DNA of 64,000 nucleotides. Source: Candidatus Ideonella esbjergensis. Lineage in GTDB: Bacteria > Pseudomonadota > Gammaproteobacteria > Burkholderiales > Burkholderiaceae_C. A program made the position numbers and the translations under genes. Positions 1-8,659 of the stretch are shown here, one piece after another. The stretch's first letter is position 1. Each line of letters starts with the position of its first letter. The notes beneath the pieces are model-generated. The model was given only the letters and a program-made list of their open reading frames with translations. It ran no database searches and was not told the origin of the DNA. The DNA lies in the NCBI GenBank assembly GCA_016710065.1, contig JADJLP010000001.1:1116001-1180000 (forward strand), read 5' to 3'.

Positions 1-1
1 G

Positions 2-367
2 GAGCCCGCGCGCCGCGAGCAGGTTCTGCAGGTGCAGCGCGGTGTGGTGGCGGCCTTTGCCAACGCCGTGGCCGCTGTGCGCCCAGGGCTACAGAAAGCC
101 GAGCTGCACAAGCCCTTGGCCATGCTGCTGTTCGGCATGATCAACTGGATGTTCACCTGGTTCCGGCCCGGAGAACCCCTCACCCACGAGCAGATGGCGC
201 CGCTGGTGGCCGATCTGTTCTTTGGTGGCCTGGTGGCGGTGAACCCGCCTGCGCCCGCATCCACCCCGGCCGCCGTTTCCAAGACCCGAGCTTCCCCCAC
301 CAAAGTGCCCACCAAGGCACGCACTGCAAAGCCCTCTCGGCAATCCACGAAGGAGACTACCCTGTGA
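2..367 (+). CDS. TetR-family regulator, C-terminal part (cut by window edge)
   Basis: The frame is open from base 2, so the DNA-binding N-terminus lies outside the window. The visible part is the ligand-binding helical region: the stretch MLLFGMINWMFTWFRPGEPL followed by MAPLVADLFFGGL resembles the C-terminal dimer helices of TetR regulators found next to fatty-acid, phenylacetate and branched-chain catabolic genes in Burkholderiales. The last 35 residues are a Lys/Ala/Pro/Thr-rich low-complexity tail. The stop codon overlaps the GTG start of the next gene (GTGA), so the two are probably translationally coupled. The family call rests on the C-terminal half only; the ligand is unknown. Confidence 0.6.
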   Translation, partial: EPARREQVLQVQRGVVAAFANAVAAVRPGLQKAELHKPLAMLLFGMINWMFTWFRPGEPLTHEQMAPLVADLFFGGLVAVNPPAPASTPAAVSKTRASPTKVPTKARTAKPSRQSTKETTL

Positions 368-1524
368 TCCGCACCCCCCGCTCTCTGCTCAAGACCTTGT
401 TCGCCACCGCCGCCATGCTGGCTGCGGGTGCCGCGCTGGCCGACATCACCGTGGGCGTCACCGTCTCGGCCACCGGCCCGGCCGCTTCGCTGGGCATCCC
501 CGAGAAGAACACCATCGAGCTGATGCCCAAGACCATCGCCGGCCAGAACGTGAAGTACGTGGTGCTGGACGACGCCTCAGACACCACCAAGGCCGTGGGC
601 AACACCCGCCGCCTGATCACCGAGGACAAGGTGGACGTGATCCTGGGCTCCACCACCACGCCCAACTCGCTGGCCATGATCGACGCGGTCTCCGAAGCCC
701 AGGTGCCGATGATCTCCATGGCCGCCTCGGCCCGCATCATCGAGCCCATGGACGCCAAGAAGCGCTGGGTCTTCAAGACGCCGCAGAACGACATCATGAT
801 GTCGCTGGCCATCGCCGCGCACATGGCCGACGCCAAGGTCAAGACCGTGGGGTTCATCGGCTTTGCCGACGCCTATGGCGAAGGCTGGTTCAACGAGTTC
901 AGCAAGGCGGCGGGCCTGAAGGGCCTGCAGATCGTGGCCAGCGAGCGCTACGCCCGCACCGACAACTCGGTCACCGCCCAAGTGCTCAAGCTCACCGGCG
1001 CCAAGCCCGACGCCATCCTGATCGCCGGCTCGGGCACGCCTGCCGCGCTGCCACAGAGCGCGCTGGTGGAGCGCGGCTACACCGGCAAGGTCTACCAGAC
1101 CCACGGCGTGGCCAACAACGATTTCCTGCGCGTGGGCGGCAAGAGCGTGGAGGGCACCTTCCTGCCCGCCGGCCCGGTGCTGGTGGTGGACCAGTTGCCC
1201 GCTAACCACCCGCTGAAGAAGAGTGCCCAGGCCTATGTGGCCAAGTACGAGGCGGCGCATGGCAAGGGCTCGGTCAGTACCTTCGGCGCCCATGCCTGGG
1301 ACGCCGGCCTGCTGATGACCGCTGCCGTGCCTGTGGCGCTCAAGAAAGCCCAGCCTGGCACGCCGGCCTTCCGCGCCGCGCTGCGCGATGCATTGGAGCA
1401 GGTGAAGGAAATGCCGGGAGCGCACGGTATCTTCAGCATGTCGGCCAGCGACCACCTGGGCCTGGATCAGCGCGCCCGCGTGATGGTGAAGATCGAGAAC
1501 GGCGCCTGGAAATACCAGCCCTGA
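364..1524 (+). CDS. ABC transporter periplasmic binding protein, branched-chain amino acid (LivJ) type
   Basis: 386 residues with a typical Sec signal (positively charged start, hydrophobic core, cleavage near ALA-D at residues 26-27), followed by a type I periplasmic-binding fold. ITVGVTVSATGPAASLG opens the first lobe, VDVILGSTTTPNSLAM the region that usually contacts the ligand, and KVKTVGFIGFADAYGEGW the hinge-proximal strand. Such proteins deliver amino acids, or in many Comamonadaceae aromatic or acyl compounds, to a LivHMGF permease. No permease or ATPase gene is present downstream, so the partner is elsewhere. The GTG start overlaps the stop of the upstream TetR-type gene, which suggests joint expression. 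The substrate cannot be read from sequence. Confidence 0.85.
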   Translation: MIRTPRSLLKTLFATAAMLAAGAALADITVGVTVSATGPAASLGIPEKNTIELMPKTIAGQNVKYVVLDDASDTTKAVGNTRRLITEDKVDVILGSTTTPNSLAMIDAVSEAQVPMISMAASARIIEPMDAKKRWVFKTPQNDIMMSLAIAAHMADAKVKTVGFIGFADAYGEGWFNEFSKAAGLKGLQIVASERYARTDNSVTAQVLKLTGAKPDAILIAGSGTPAALPQSALVERGYTGKVYQTHGVANNDFLRVGGKSVEGTFLPAGPVLVVDQLPANHPLKKSAQAYVAKYEAAHGKGSVSTFGAHAWDAGLLMTAAVPVALKKAQPGTPAFRAALRDALEQVKEMPGAHGIFSMSASDHLGLDQRARVMVKIENGAWKYQP

Positions 1525-1640
1525 TCGCCAGCTTTTCCGTCCAACCCGGGCCAGCCTGCCTGGGGTAAGCTGGGGCTGCGTCGTACGCGGCCCTTCTTGT
1601 TTTGGGAAGCGCTGCACGGCTGCGGAGTCTCGCCGCCACC

Positions 1641-3335
1641 ATGCACTGGCCTTCCCCGTTTTCCCGCAGGTTGACCGACTGGGCGCCCTATGCCCTGGCG
1701 GTGGCCGCACTGGCGACGCTGGTGGTGGTGCTGGCCGCGCTGGCCATACGCCAGGAGCACGACCGGCGGCGTCAATACGCCACCAGCGTCACCCGCAACA
1801 TGGCGCTGCTGATCGAGGCCCAGTTGGCGGCGGTGCTGGCCCAGGCCGATCTGTCATTGCAGGCCAGGGGGGCGGTGATGCCCGGGCAAGCCAGCACTTG
1901 GGCGGCTGGGCATGTCACACCCGCACCGGGCTTGCGGGTGCGCGGCCCCTTGAAGGATGCCGGCGGGCGCTGGGTGATGCAGCTGGCACGGGCCTCGGCC
2001 CAGGCAGGCCAAGCCGAGCTGAGCGTGGACCTGCCGGTGGAGCAGCTGGGCGCCATCCTGGACCGTGTGGAACTGGGCCGCCACGGTGCCGCCACCATAC
2101 GCAACGCCGAGCTGGCCCTGGTGTACCGCCAGCCCTTGCCCCAGCCTGGCACGGCCGGCATAGGCGGCAACGGGGTTTCGGCCGAGTTGCGCCAGGCCAT
2201 TGCGGCACAGCCTGAAGCGGGCGACTACGCCGCCGCCACGGCCATGGACGGCGTCGCGCGCATCAATGCCTATCAGCGCGTGGATGGGTATCCCCTCTAT
2301 GTGCTGGTGGGTTTGCCCGAAGACGACTTTCCCTCGGGCTGGAGCCGCAGGGACGCGGCCCTGCTGACCATTGCGGCGCTCACCCTGCTGGTGTCGGCCT
2401 ATGCGGCGCTGCAGTTGTACCGTACTTCGCGCCGGCAGATCAACGCGGCGTACCACCGCTACGAAGCCATCGTCGAGTCGTCCCATGACGCCATCATCTG
2501 CAAGGCGCTGGACGGCACCGTGCTGAGCTGGAATGCCGCCGCCGAGCGCATTTATGGCTGGACGGCCGCCGAGATGCTGGGGCAGCCCCTGTCGCGCATC
2601 TTTCCCCCCGAGCGCCAGGAGGAGGAGGCGCCGATCCTGTCCAGGCTGCAGCGTGGCGATACCGTGGAGCCCTTCGAGACCGAGCGCCTGCACAGGGACG
2701 GCCGGCGCATTGCACTGAGCGTGGCCATCTCGCCGGTGCGCGATGCGCAGGGCCGCATCCTGGGGGCGTCCAAGATTGCACGCGACATCACGCAACAAAA
2801 GCGCATGGAGGCCGAGATCCGCGACATGGCTTTCCACGACGCCCTCACGCGCCTGCCCAACCGCCGCCTGTTGCTCGACCGCATGCACCATGCGCAGCAA
2901 ACCCACCAGCGCACCGGCTCGTGGGCAGCGCTGCTGTTCCTCGATCTGGACCGCTTCAAGGAGCTCAATGACCAGCACGGGCACGAGGCCGGCGACCGCA
3001 TGCTGATCGAGGTGGCGCAGCGGCTGCGTCACGCTGTGCGCGAGAGCGACACCGTGGCGCGCCTGGGCGGCGACGAGTTCGTGGTGCTGTGCGAGAACCT
3101 GGGCCCCGATGCCGTGCTGGCCCGCGAGGCCGTGCTGGCCATCGAGGCCAAGGTGGGCGATGCCATCGGCCGGCCCATGCAATTGGGCGAGCTGCACTAC
3201 CACGGCCGTGCCAGCGTGGGGCACCGGCTGTTCCTGGGCAACGAGGACACGTCCGACCAGATCCTGCACGACGCCGATTCGGCCATGTACGCCGACAAGC
3301 AACGCCGCCAGGCCCAGCCGTACACCAGCCACTGA
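1641..3335 (+). CDS. membrane-anchored PAS-GGDEF diguanylate cyclase
   Basis: 564 residues from the ATG at 1641; an in-frame TTG at 1602 is less likely. Transmembrane helix 1 is at about residues 15-36, then a periplasmic sensor region of about 200 residues, helix 2 at about 237-259, a PAS domain at about 271-386 ending in the usual ASKIARDITQQKRMEAEIRD linker, and a GGDEF domain. The catalytic motif is an intact GGDEF (about residues 476-480), and an RESD sequence five residues before it matches the RxxD product-inhibition site. The protein is therefore expected to make c-di-GMP from two GTP, to be feedback-inhibited, and to respond to an unknown periplasmic or PAS ligand. No EAL domain is present. 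Confidence 0.9.
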   Translation: MHWPSPFSRRLTDWAPYALAVAALATLVVVLAALAIRQEHDRRRQYATSVTRNMALLIEAQLAAVLAQADLSLQARGAVMPGQASTWAAGHVTPAPGLRVRGPLKDAGGRWVMQLARASAQAGQAELSVDLPVEQLGAILDRVELGRHGAATIRNAELALVYRQPLPQPGTAGIGGNGVSAELRQAIAAQPEAGDYAAATAMDGVARINAYQRVDGYPLYVLVGLPEDDFPSGWSRRDAALLTIAALTLLVSAYAALQLYRTSRRQINAAYHRYEAIVESSHDAIICKALDGTVLSWNAAAERIYGWTAAEMLGQPLSRIFPPERQEEEAPILSRLQRGDTVEPFETERLHRDGRRIALSVAISPVRDAQGRILGASKIARDITQQKRMEAEIRDMAFHDALTRLPNRRLLLDRMHHAQQTHQRTGSWAALLFLDLDRFKELNDQHGHEAGDRMLIEVAQRLRHAVRESDTVARLGGDEFVVLCENLGPDAVLAREAVLAIEAKVGDAIGRPMQLGELHYHGRASVGHRLFLGNEDTSDQILHDADSAMYADKQRRQAQPYTSH

Positions 3336-3341
3336 GGCCTC

Positions 3342-4352
3342 TCAGCCTGCAAAGACGGCCAGCGAACCTGCCACGCGCTGCAGAAAACCGGGGCCCCAGG
3401 GCCGCGAGTTCAACTGGGGCCATTGGTCCAGCATCCACTCCACCGTGTTGATCATGCGGATGGCCACGCACACGTCGATCTGCTGTTCCACGTTGGGCGG
3501 CAGTGGTCGCCAGCACGCATAGCCCTCGAGCAGTTCAGCTTGCATCGCCGCCAGTTGGCCGCCGTGGTCGCAATTGCCCACCCAGGGGTGGCGCAGGTAT
3601 TGCAAGGCGGAGGCCAGGTCTTGCGCGTGCAGGCCAAAGCCCGCGTCACTGAAGTCGATGGCGCCAGCCTGCCGGCCATGGAACAGCAGGTTCCACAAGT
3701 GCAGGTCACCGTGCACCCAGCCGTGGCTGTCCCGGCCCCGGCCGATGTCGGCCCGTGCCTTGTTGAGTTGCCGCGCCGCTGCAGCGATCACTGCATGGGT
3801 GGCAGGCGCCAGGCGCAGGTCGCTTGCCCGGCTGCCTCTGGCCCAGCCATTCAGGTCGGGTCCATCGGTCGCCTGGTCGGCGGGCATGTGGCCAGCCGAC
3901 ACCAGGCCCTCGGCACAGCCATGCATGCGCGCCACCAGTTCGCCCACGCGGCGCAGGTGCACAGGCCGCAGGCCACGGTCGAGCAGGCGGCCAGGCAGCC
4001 AGCGCAGCAGCACCGCGTGCCGCACCGGTCCCTGCGCGTCGGGCTGCCAGCGCTGCAGCATGCGACCCTGCGCATCGGCCAATGGCTGCGGCACATGCAG
4101 GCCGGCGTGCGCCATGGCCTGCAGCCAGCGCAGCTCGGCATCGATGGGGGCTGTGTCGCTGCGGATGGCGGGGTAGATGCGCAGCACCACGTCGGCATCC
4201 GGCGCCAGGCTGGCCAGCCCATGCGGGCGCGCCAGTGCGATGCGGTGGATCTCGCAATCGAGCTGGGCCACCAGCTTCACCCGCGTTGCGCGCAGTCCGT
4301 AGTGGGCGAGCAAGGGGTCGATGGCATGGCAGGTGAGCGCAGACAGGGACAT
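3342..4352 (-). CDS. APH-fold kinase (SrkA/RdoA-like protein kinase)
   Basis: 336 residues from the ATG at 4352 (MSLSALTCHAID); the frame stays open upstream but reads into the leader of the divergent gene. The aminoglycoside-phosphotransferase/choline-kinase fold is recognisable: the catalytic loop HGDLHLWNLLF near residue 212 and the metal-binding AIDFSDAG near residue 230. The layout resembles SrkA (YihE), a stress-response Ser/Thr kinase, but homoserine kinase-like and antibiotic-modifying enzymes share these motifs. It ends 6 bp from the stop of the convergent diguanylate cyclase gene. The substrate is not predictable. Confidence 0.75.
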   Translation of the reverse strand: MSLSALTCHAIDPLLAHYGLRATRVKLVAQLDCEIHRIALARPHGLASLAPDADVVLRIYPAIRSDTAPIDAELRWLQAMAHAGLHVPQPLADAQGRMLQRWQPDAQGPVRHAVLLRWLPGRLLDRGLRPVHLRRVGELVARMHGCAEGLVSAGHMPADQATDGPDLNGWARGSRASDLRLAPATHAVIAAAARQLNKARADIGRGRDSHGWVHGDLHLWNLLFHGRQAGAIDFSDAGFGLHAQDLASALQYLRHPWVGNCDHGGQLAAMQAELLEGYACWRPLPPNVEQQIDVCVAIRMINTVEWMLDQWPQLNSRPWGPGFLQRVAGSLAVFAG

Positions 4353-4493
4353 GCGGCCACTGTGGCACAGACCCGGCCTGCAGTTCATCCGTCGCTTGCT
4401 GCGGTCCGTCGCAAGGCGCGGGACATCGAATTCGCCGGCGCGCAATCTGCCATCACCGGCTTTTGCCCACCCCATCACCCTGAAAGGACTGCG

Positions 4494-4841
4494 ATGAACA
4501 AACCCCTCACTGGCACCCTGATCGCCTGCGTGGCCCTGGCGCTGTCACAGGCCGCCTGCGCCATGCCGCAGGTGCAGGTCAGCTCACCCCGCCTCACGGC
4601 GAACGCCGCCGGCGTGGATTTCAGTGCCGTGCGCGGCAGCTATGTGCTGCACAACGGCCTTCCGCTCAACCTGTCTGGCAGCCCGCAGCGCCCCCTGGCC
4701 CGCCTGGGCGACCGCCCTGCAGTGCATCTGGTGGCCACCGCGCCCAACACCTACGAGGCGGCCGATGGCAGCCTGCGCCTGGTGTTTGACGCGCATGCCA
4801 ACGGTGTGGCCACCGAGGTGCAGGTGACCTACACCCCCTGA
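4494..4841 (+). CDS. small secreted protein of unknown function
   Basis: 115 residues. The ATG at 4494 follows a good Shine-Dalgarno (AAAGGA at 4483-4488) and begins a clear signal peptide (MNKPLTGTLIACVALALSQA), cleaved near ACA-M at residues 23-24. The mature part of about 90 residues is strand-rich with no cysteine. I recognise no family. It is divergent from the kinase gene and convergent with the nickel permease gene. Confidence 0.6.
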   Translation: MNKPLTGTLIACVALALSQAACAMPQVQVSSPRLTANAAGVDFSAVRGSYVLHNGLPLNLSGSPQRPLARLGDRPAVHLVATAPNTYEAADGSLRLVFDAHANGVATEVQVTYTP

Positions 4842-4862
4842 GCCTCCAGCGACATGCTCAGG
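4837..4862. terminator. possible bidirectional hairpin between convergent genes
   Basis: CCTGAGC (4837-4843) and GCTCAGG (4856-4862) are perfect 7-bp inverted arms around a 12-base loop. They lie between, and overlap, the stop codons of the secreted-protein gene and the nickel permease gene. No strong T-tract follows on either strand, so it is only a candidate terminator. Confidence 0.3.
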
Positions 4863-5682
4863 CAGCTTGGCGCGGTTGGCCGCTGCGGCTGCGCGCCACG
4901 GCCATGGCGAACAAATAGCTGAGCGCGATCACGCCCACCACCAAGGTGCCCAGGGCCAGGTCCTTGCCTTCGCTCCAGCCGCCCACGGCGGGCGAGAGCA
5001 GCTTGCCCACGCCCACTGCGGCCACCAGCAGGCTCACGCCGGCCACGGCCGCGCCCATGATGCGCGAGGCCAATGCGGGGACTTCGTCGGAGCGGGCGAT
5101 GAGGCGCGAGATCCACCAGCCGTTCAGGCCGTCGGTGACCAGCATGCCCAGCACGAACAGCAAGGCCAGCATCATGGCGCGCGTCACGCCACCAAACTGC
5201 GTGGCCGTGGCGGCGAACAGCACCGACTGGCTGATGGTGTCGAACGACAGCGCAAACACCGCGCCCACCGCCGCCACGCCCAGCCGGCTGCGGGCCTGGG
5301 TGAGCCTACCCAGCCAGCGGCCTTTCAAGCCCACCAGAGCCACGGTTTGCCCGGCCGGCGTGGCCAGCACGGCGCTGAGGTTGACCAGGCCCAGCGCCAG
5401 CAAGAAGGCGATGGAGACCCAGGCACCAAAGGCGTCCAGCCAGCCGGGCGGCACCCAGCGCTCGCTCACCGAGCCGACGGCGATGGCGATCAGCATCACC
5501 ACCCCGCCATGGCCGGTCGAGAACAGCGCACCACAGTAGCGCGCCAGGGCCAGGCCGCGGCGCTGGTTCAGGCGCGTGAGGCCGTCGATGGTGGCCAGGT
5601 GGTCGGCATCAAAGCCGTGTCGCATGCCCAACAGGAAAACGAGGGCGCACAGGGCGCTCCAGTCGGCGGGCAGGTCATGCAT
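4858..5682 (-). CDS. NiCoT-family nickel/cobalt permease, HoxN-like
   Basis: 274 residues, polytopic. Residues 21-28 read RHGFDADH, the RHA(V/F)DADHI-type metal signature in helix II of HoxN/NixA permeases, continuing as LATIDGLTRLN. FSTGHGGVV matches the second family signature (FSLGHSTVV) and LSFDTISQ the third (LGxDTATE), both in degenerate form. HoxN imports Ni2+ with high affinity for hydrogenase in Ralstonia, where hoxN is the last gene of the hox cluster. Here it lies on the other strand, about 3.7 kb before hoxK. Nickel rather than cobalt is inferred from that neighbourhood. An inverted repeat 19 bp upstream of its start may be the metal-responsive operator. Confidence 0.85.
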   Translation of the reverse strand: MHDLPADWSALCALVFLLGMRHGFDADHLATIDGLTRLNQRRGLALARYCGALFSTGHGGVVMLIAIAVGSVSERWVPPGWLDAFGAWVSIAFLLALGLVNLSAVLATPAGQTVALVGLKGRWLGRLTQARSRLGVAAVGAVFALSFDTISQSVLFAATATQFGGVTRAMMLALLFVLGMLVTDGLNGWWISRLIARSDEVPALASRIMGAAVAGVSLLVAAVGVGKLLSPAVGGWSEGKDLALGTLVVGVIALSYLFAMAVARSRSGQPRQAA

Positions 5683-5700
5683 GGCGAGTCCTTGAAGCGG

Positions 5701-5727
5701 GTATGACGAGTGGTGGATTCGTCACAC
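5701..5727 (-). promoter_or_regulatory. NikR-like inverted repeat upstream of nickel permease
   Basis: GTATGACGA (5701-5709) and TCGTCACAC (5719-5727) are 9-bp inverted arms matching at 8 of 9 positions, 9 bp apart and 19 bp upstream of the permease ATG. The outer GTATGA resembles the half-site of the E. coli NikR operator (GTATGA-N16-TCATAC), but the spacing here is 15 and the other half reads TCACAC. The position, where it would block the promoter or start of a nickel importer, supports an operator. Which regulator binds is inference. Confidence 0.45.
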
Positions 5728-5826
5728 AAGAACTGTGCCACGGTTCAGCGTCGGCTCGCGGCCAGGGAGAGATGGGGCGACCTCGGGTTGGCCCCCTATC
5801 ACCCCGCTTGCGCCAACCGCGCGACC

Positions 5827-8043
5827 TCAGCCCGTCAGGCGGGTTCGTCGCAGCTGTTCGAGATCCCAAGACTTGACGAACTCCAGTCCCGTCGTGGTCC
5901 ATGCCAGGCCGTACCAGACGCTGTCGGTGCCCGACCAGCGGCGGATGATGATCTCGTAGGTCTCGCCGCGCTGGGCCGCGAACTCGACCACTTCGTAGCT
6001 GTTGTCCCACGACGCTGCCGAAGCAACCTGGACGCCACGGCTGTCGCGCACGATGAGGTCGAAATCGACCGTGAGGACCGAGGCGATGGGCAGCCCCAGG
6101 ATCGTGGTGACTGCGCTGTCCCAGGCCAACGCGACCTTGACCGTGGGCTGGAACAGCAGCGCGGGAACCGACACCCGGTAGCGGAACGTTGCCAGGCGGT
6201 CGCTGCCGAAGTCGGCCGAGGCCAGGGTGCCCACGTCCCAGCCGCGGCGGGTGGCTGTGGCATTTCGTGAACGTCGCTGCTGGGCAATCGCCACGCCGGC
6301 CTGCGCATCCACGGCACCAGATCCGTCGCGGCCGTCGACGCGGTTGATCACGTCGTGCCACCAACTGCCATCGCGCACGTTGCGGGCGGCCGAGGCCAGC
6401 AGGATCGCGCGGCAGCCTTCGGGCCATGAGCACAGCACGCCATCCACGTCCTGCAGCAGCGCCGCGACTCCGGCCGCTGCTGGCGCGGCAAAGCTGGTAC
6501 CCGACATCGTCTGCCCGTTGGCCGAGACGGAAGTTCCGTTGGCCGCGATCTCGGGCAGTTCGCGGTCACCGTGCGCGCTGCTCGGATTGCGGAAGACCGA
6601 GTCGCCCGACATGGCAGCTGCAGTGTCGTCGTGGTTGCCCACCGCGAGGCTGTTGTAGCCCTTGTGGTTGACGTACTCGTCCTCGGGCGGATTGATGTTG
6701 TCGGCGTCGCCAGACCAGAAATTGCCCGCCGCCTGAACGATGGTTGGGTATGGCCAGCGCAGTGCCAACCAGTCCTTGAGCAGATCGTCCGACTGCAGGC
6801 CGGCACCGCCAGGCTCGCTGTTGCGGTGGAAGCTCTGACTGACCACCGTGCAATGTTGGTCTCGCACGGCCCATTGCAGCGCGTCGGTGCCGGATGTATT
6901 GGCCGAATACAGGTCGCAATCCGGCGCATGCCCATGTGGCAGGTTGGCCTCGGTGTTCTTGATGACAGCGCTGGTGAGCCGCGCATGGTTGCTGGCCGAG
7001 GGGCTGGCCGTGAAGCGCGCGGCAAACGACAGGTTCGTGGTGTCGCTGGGCCCGTCCTCCCACACCGCGACGCGGATGCCGGTGCCGTCGAAGCCGGCGT
7101 TGTGCGCGAGATCGGAGCGCGCGATGGCCATCGAGTCGCCAAGGTCGTTGACGGCCGTGGGGTCGTCGTAGTGCACAGCACCCACCGACTTGTCCTGAGC
7201 CAGCAGCCGCAGCTGGGCCGGTGTCGCCGTCAGACGCACGAATGGCGACTCGTCGGCGGCGGCGCTGGCTCGCGGCAACTCGATCTTCGCGGACTGCAGG
7301 GCCTTGACCAGATCGACGCGCTGGCGCGCGAGCTTCTTCAACACCTGCAGCTCGGCGGGCGGGGCCTCGTCACTGCGGCGATCGGCCGGCTTGGCGTAGG
7401 GCGCGGGGGGGAGGTCGATGCGTGGCCACACGACGACAGGAATGCGCTCGTCGTCCTTGGCTCGCACCAGTCTGTCGAAAAGAGTCTCGTGCAGGCGGCC
7501 GTATCGCGCGGCGCGGCGCTTGGCCAGCTCGGCCATGCGGCGGGCCCAGTCCACCGGCTTGCCGTCCTGGTCGAAGGCCAGCTCTACCGGCTCGCCGGTC
7601 TTGCGATGCACGGCCTTGAGCAGGTCCACGTGCCCGCCCTCGCCAGTGCTGCCGGGCGCAAGACGCGTCACATCGAGTTCGCCTATGGCCAGCCGCACCG
7701 CGTGCTCAACCCGATGCTCCCGGGCGACCTTGCCCGAGGCGGCCAGCACCGAAAACGGCAGGCTCAGCAGCTCAACCAGCCGCTGGCCCTTGGCGCCGAG
7801 CAGTTCGCGGATTTCGACACGGTGGGCGCCGCACGCATCGGCGGGCAGCGTGACCGTGATCTGCCGACCCTGGCGGCCAACTGCAATGAGCGCCTGCACC
7901 GGCTGGGCGCCGCGCAGCAGGCGAACGCCGGCCTGCGCGGCCTGCGCGTCAACGGCGGCCGGAAGACTGAACTCGATCAGAGCGCCCGGGGGCACGATCT
8001 CGTCTGCAACGATGCTCGCGACGATGCTTGATTGCTTTGCCAT
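5827..8043 (-). CDS. S8-family (subtilisin-like) serine peptidase, no signal peptide
   Basis: 738 residues from the ATG at 8043, preceded by an AGAGG Shine-Dalgarno. The Ser motif is GTSFAAPAAAG with Ser517, and the His motif is probably NHARLTSAV with His353. The Asp motif reads VAVWEDGP: the usual Asp position holds Glu329 with Asp330 next to it. About 300 residues precede the catalytic domain, with a Lys/Arg-rich helical stretch (AELKRAARYGRLHETLFDRLV-like), and a strand-rich region of about 150 residues follows it. No signal peptide or membrane helix is visible, so it probably acts in the cytoplasm or leaves by another route. It is the last gene of a cassette with the GRDP-like gene and the Cys-rich peptide gene, so the peptide or its partner is a candidate substrate. 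Confidence 0.85.
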   Translation of the reverse strand: MAKQSSIVASIVADEIVPPGALIEFSLPAAVDAQAAQAGVRLLRGAQPVQALIAVGRQGRQITVTLPADACGAHRVEIRELLGAKGQRLVELLSLPFSVLAASGKVAREHRVEHAVRLAIGELDVTRLAPGSTGEGGHVDLLKAVHRKTGEPVELAFDQDGKPVDWARRMAELAKRRAARYGRLHETLFDRLVRAKDDERIPVVVWPRIDLPPAPYAKPADRRSDEAPPAELQVLKKLARQRVDLVKALQSAKIELPRASAAADESPFVRLTATPAQLRLLAQDKSVGAVHYDDPTAVNDLGDSMAIARSDLAHNAGFDGTGIRVAVWEDGPSDTTNLSFAARFTASPSASNHARLTSAVIKNTEANLPHGHAPDCDLYSANTSGTDALQWAVRDQHCTVVSQSFHRNSEPGGAGLQSDDLLKDWLALRWPYPTIVQAAGNFWSGDADNINPPEDEYVNHKGYNSLAVGNHDDTAAAMSGDSVFRNPSSAHGDRELPEIAANGTSVSANGQTMSGTSFAAPAAAGVAALLQDVDGVLCSWPEGCRAILLASAARNVRDGSWWHDVINRVDGRDGSGAVDAQAGVAIAQQRRSRNATATRRGWDVGTLASADFGSDRLATFRYRVSVPALLFQPTVKVALAWDSAVTTILGLPIASVLTVDFDLIVRDSRGVQVASAASWDNSYEVVEFAAQRGETYEIIIRRWSGTDSVWYGLAWTTTGLEFVKSWDLEQLRRTRLTG

Positions 8044-8125
8044 GGCATGCCTCTTTCGTGGTGTTCGAACACTTTGGAGCAGCACGCCGCTTGGCGTTGA
8101 TGCTGCTGGATGGTTGGCCCGCGCC

Positions 8126-8659
8126 TCAGGCGGGCAAGCGGTCGCGCGCGGCTGGCGTTGGTTGGTGCGGCGCCGCTGCAGTGCCGCACGCATGGCCTCG
8201 GAGCCATTCGTTGACGGCCTGCAAGGGCCAACCCCAGCGATCCGTCAAATGCCGAACCAGCAGCCAGTGACGCGCGCTCTCGGGCGTGAACTCGCCGAAA
8301 TTGGCCACGTACAGCGCCAGCATCTTGACGGCCAGTGCCATGTCGTCTTCCTCGCCGACGTCTGGATCAAAGTAGCGCAGGTAGTCGTTGGCGCTGTGAT
8401 GGATGTAGCGGCCGGTTGGCAAGCGCTCGCAAAGTTCGAAGTACTCCTGTGTCTGCAAAATCCAGGCGTGCCAGACCGCATCGACTTCCCGCGACACCGG
8501 AATCGGCCCGCTGCACTCGTGCGCGACGAACAGGAACCGCAGCGTTTCCTCGATCCGCGTGTCGAGTTCTTCGCCGGGTAGTTCGGCAAACTTGCACCGG
8601 AGGTAGTGGTGCATCGCTGCGTCGAGCAGCACAGGACTCAGCGGCGCATGGGCGGTCAC
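8126..8659 (-). CDS. GRDP-like protein (DxxWH motif)
   Basis: 177 residues. The GTG at 8659 overlaps the TGA of the upstream peptide gene (GTGA), which implies translational coupling and fixes the start. The core REVDAVWHAWILQTQEY (residues 57-73) matches the D-x-x-W-H-x-x-I-L motif of the glycine-rich-domain-protein family (GRDP/DUF1399-like), whose biochemical role is unknown. A short acidic helix precedes it, and FDPDVGEEDDMALAVKMLALY follows. The tail is Ala/Pro-rich. It is probably cytoplasmic. Its position between a small Cys-rich peptide and a protease suggests a binding or maturation role, which is inference. Confidence 0.65.
   Translation of the reverse strand: MTAHAPLSPVLLDAAMHHYLRCKFAELPGEELDTRIEETLRFLFVAHECSGPIPVSREVDAVWHAWILQTQEYFELCERLPTGRYIHHSANDYLRYFDPDVGEEDDMALAVKMLALYVANFGEFTPESARHWLLVRHLTDRWGWPLQAVNEWLRGHACGTAAAPHQPTPAARDRLPA

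Noticed and set aside
3423..4493. Forward open frame leading into the small secreted protein at 4494
   Set aside because: It is antisense to the APH-fold kinase; the real gene starts at 4494 with a ribosome site and a signal peptide.
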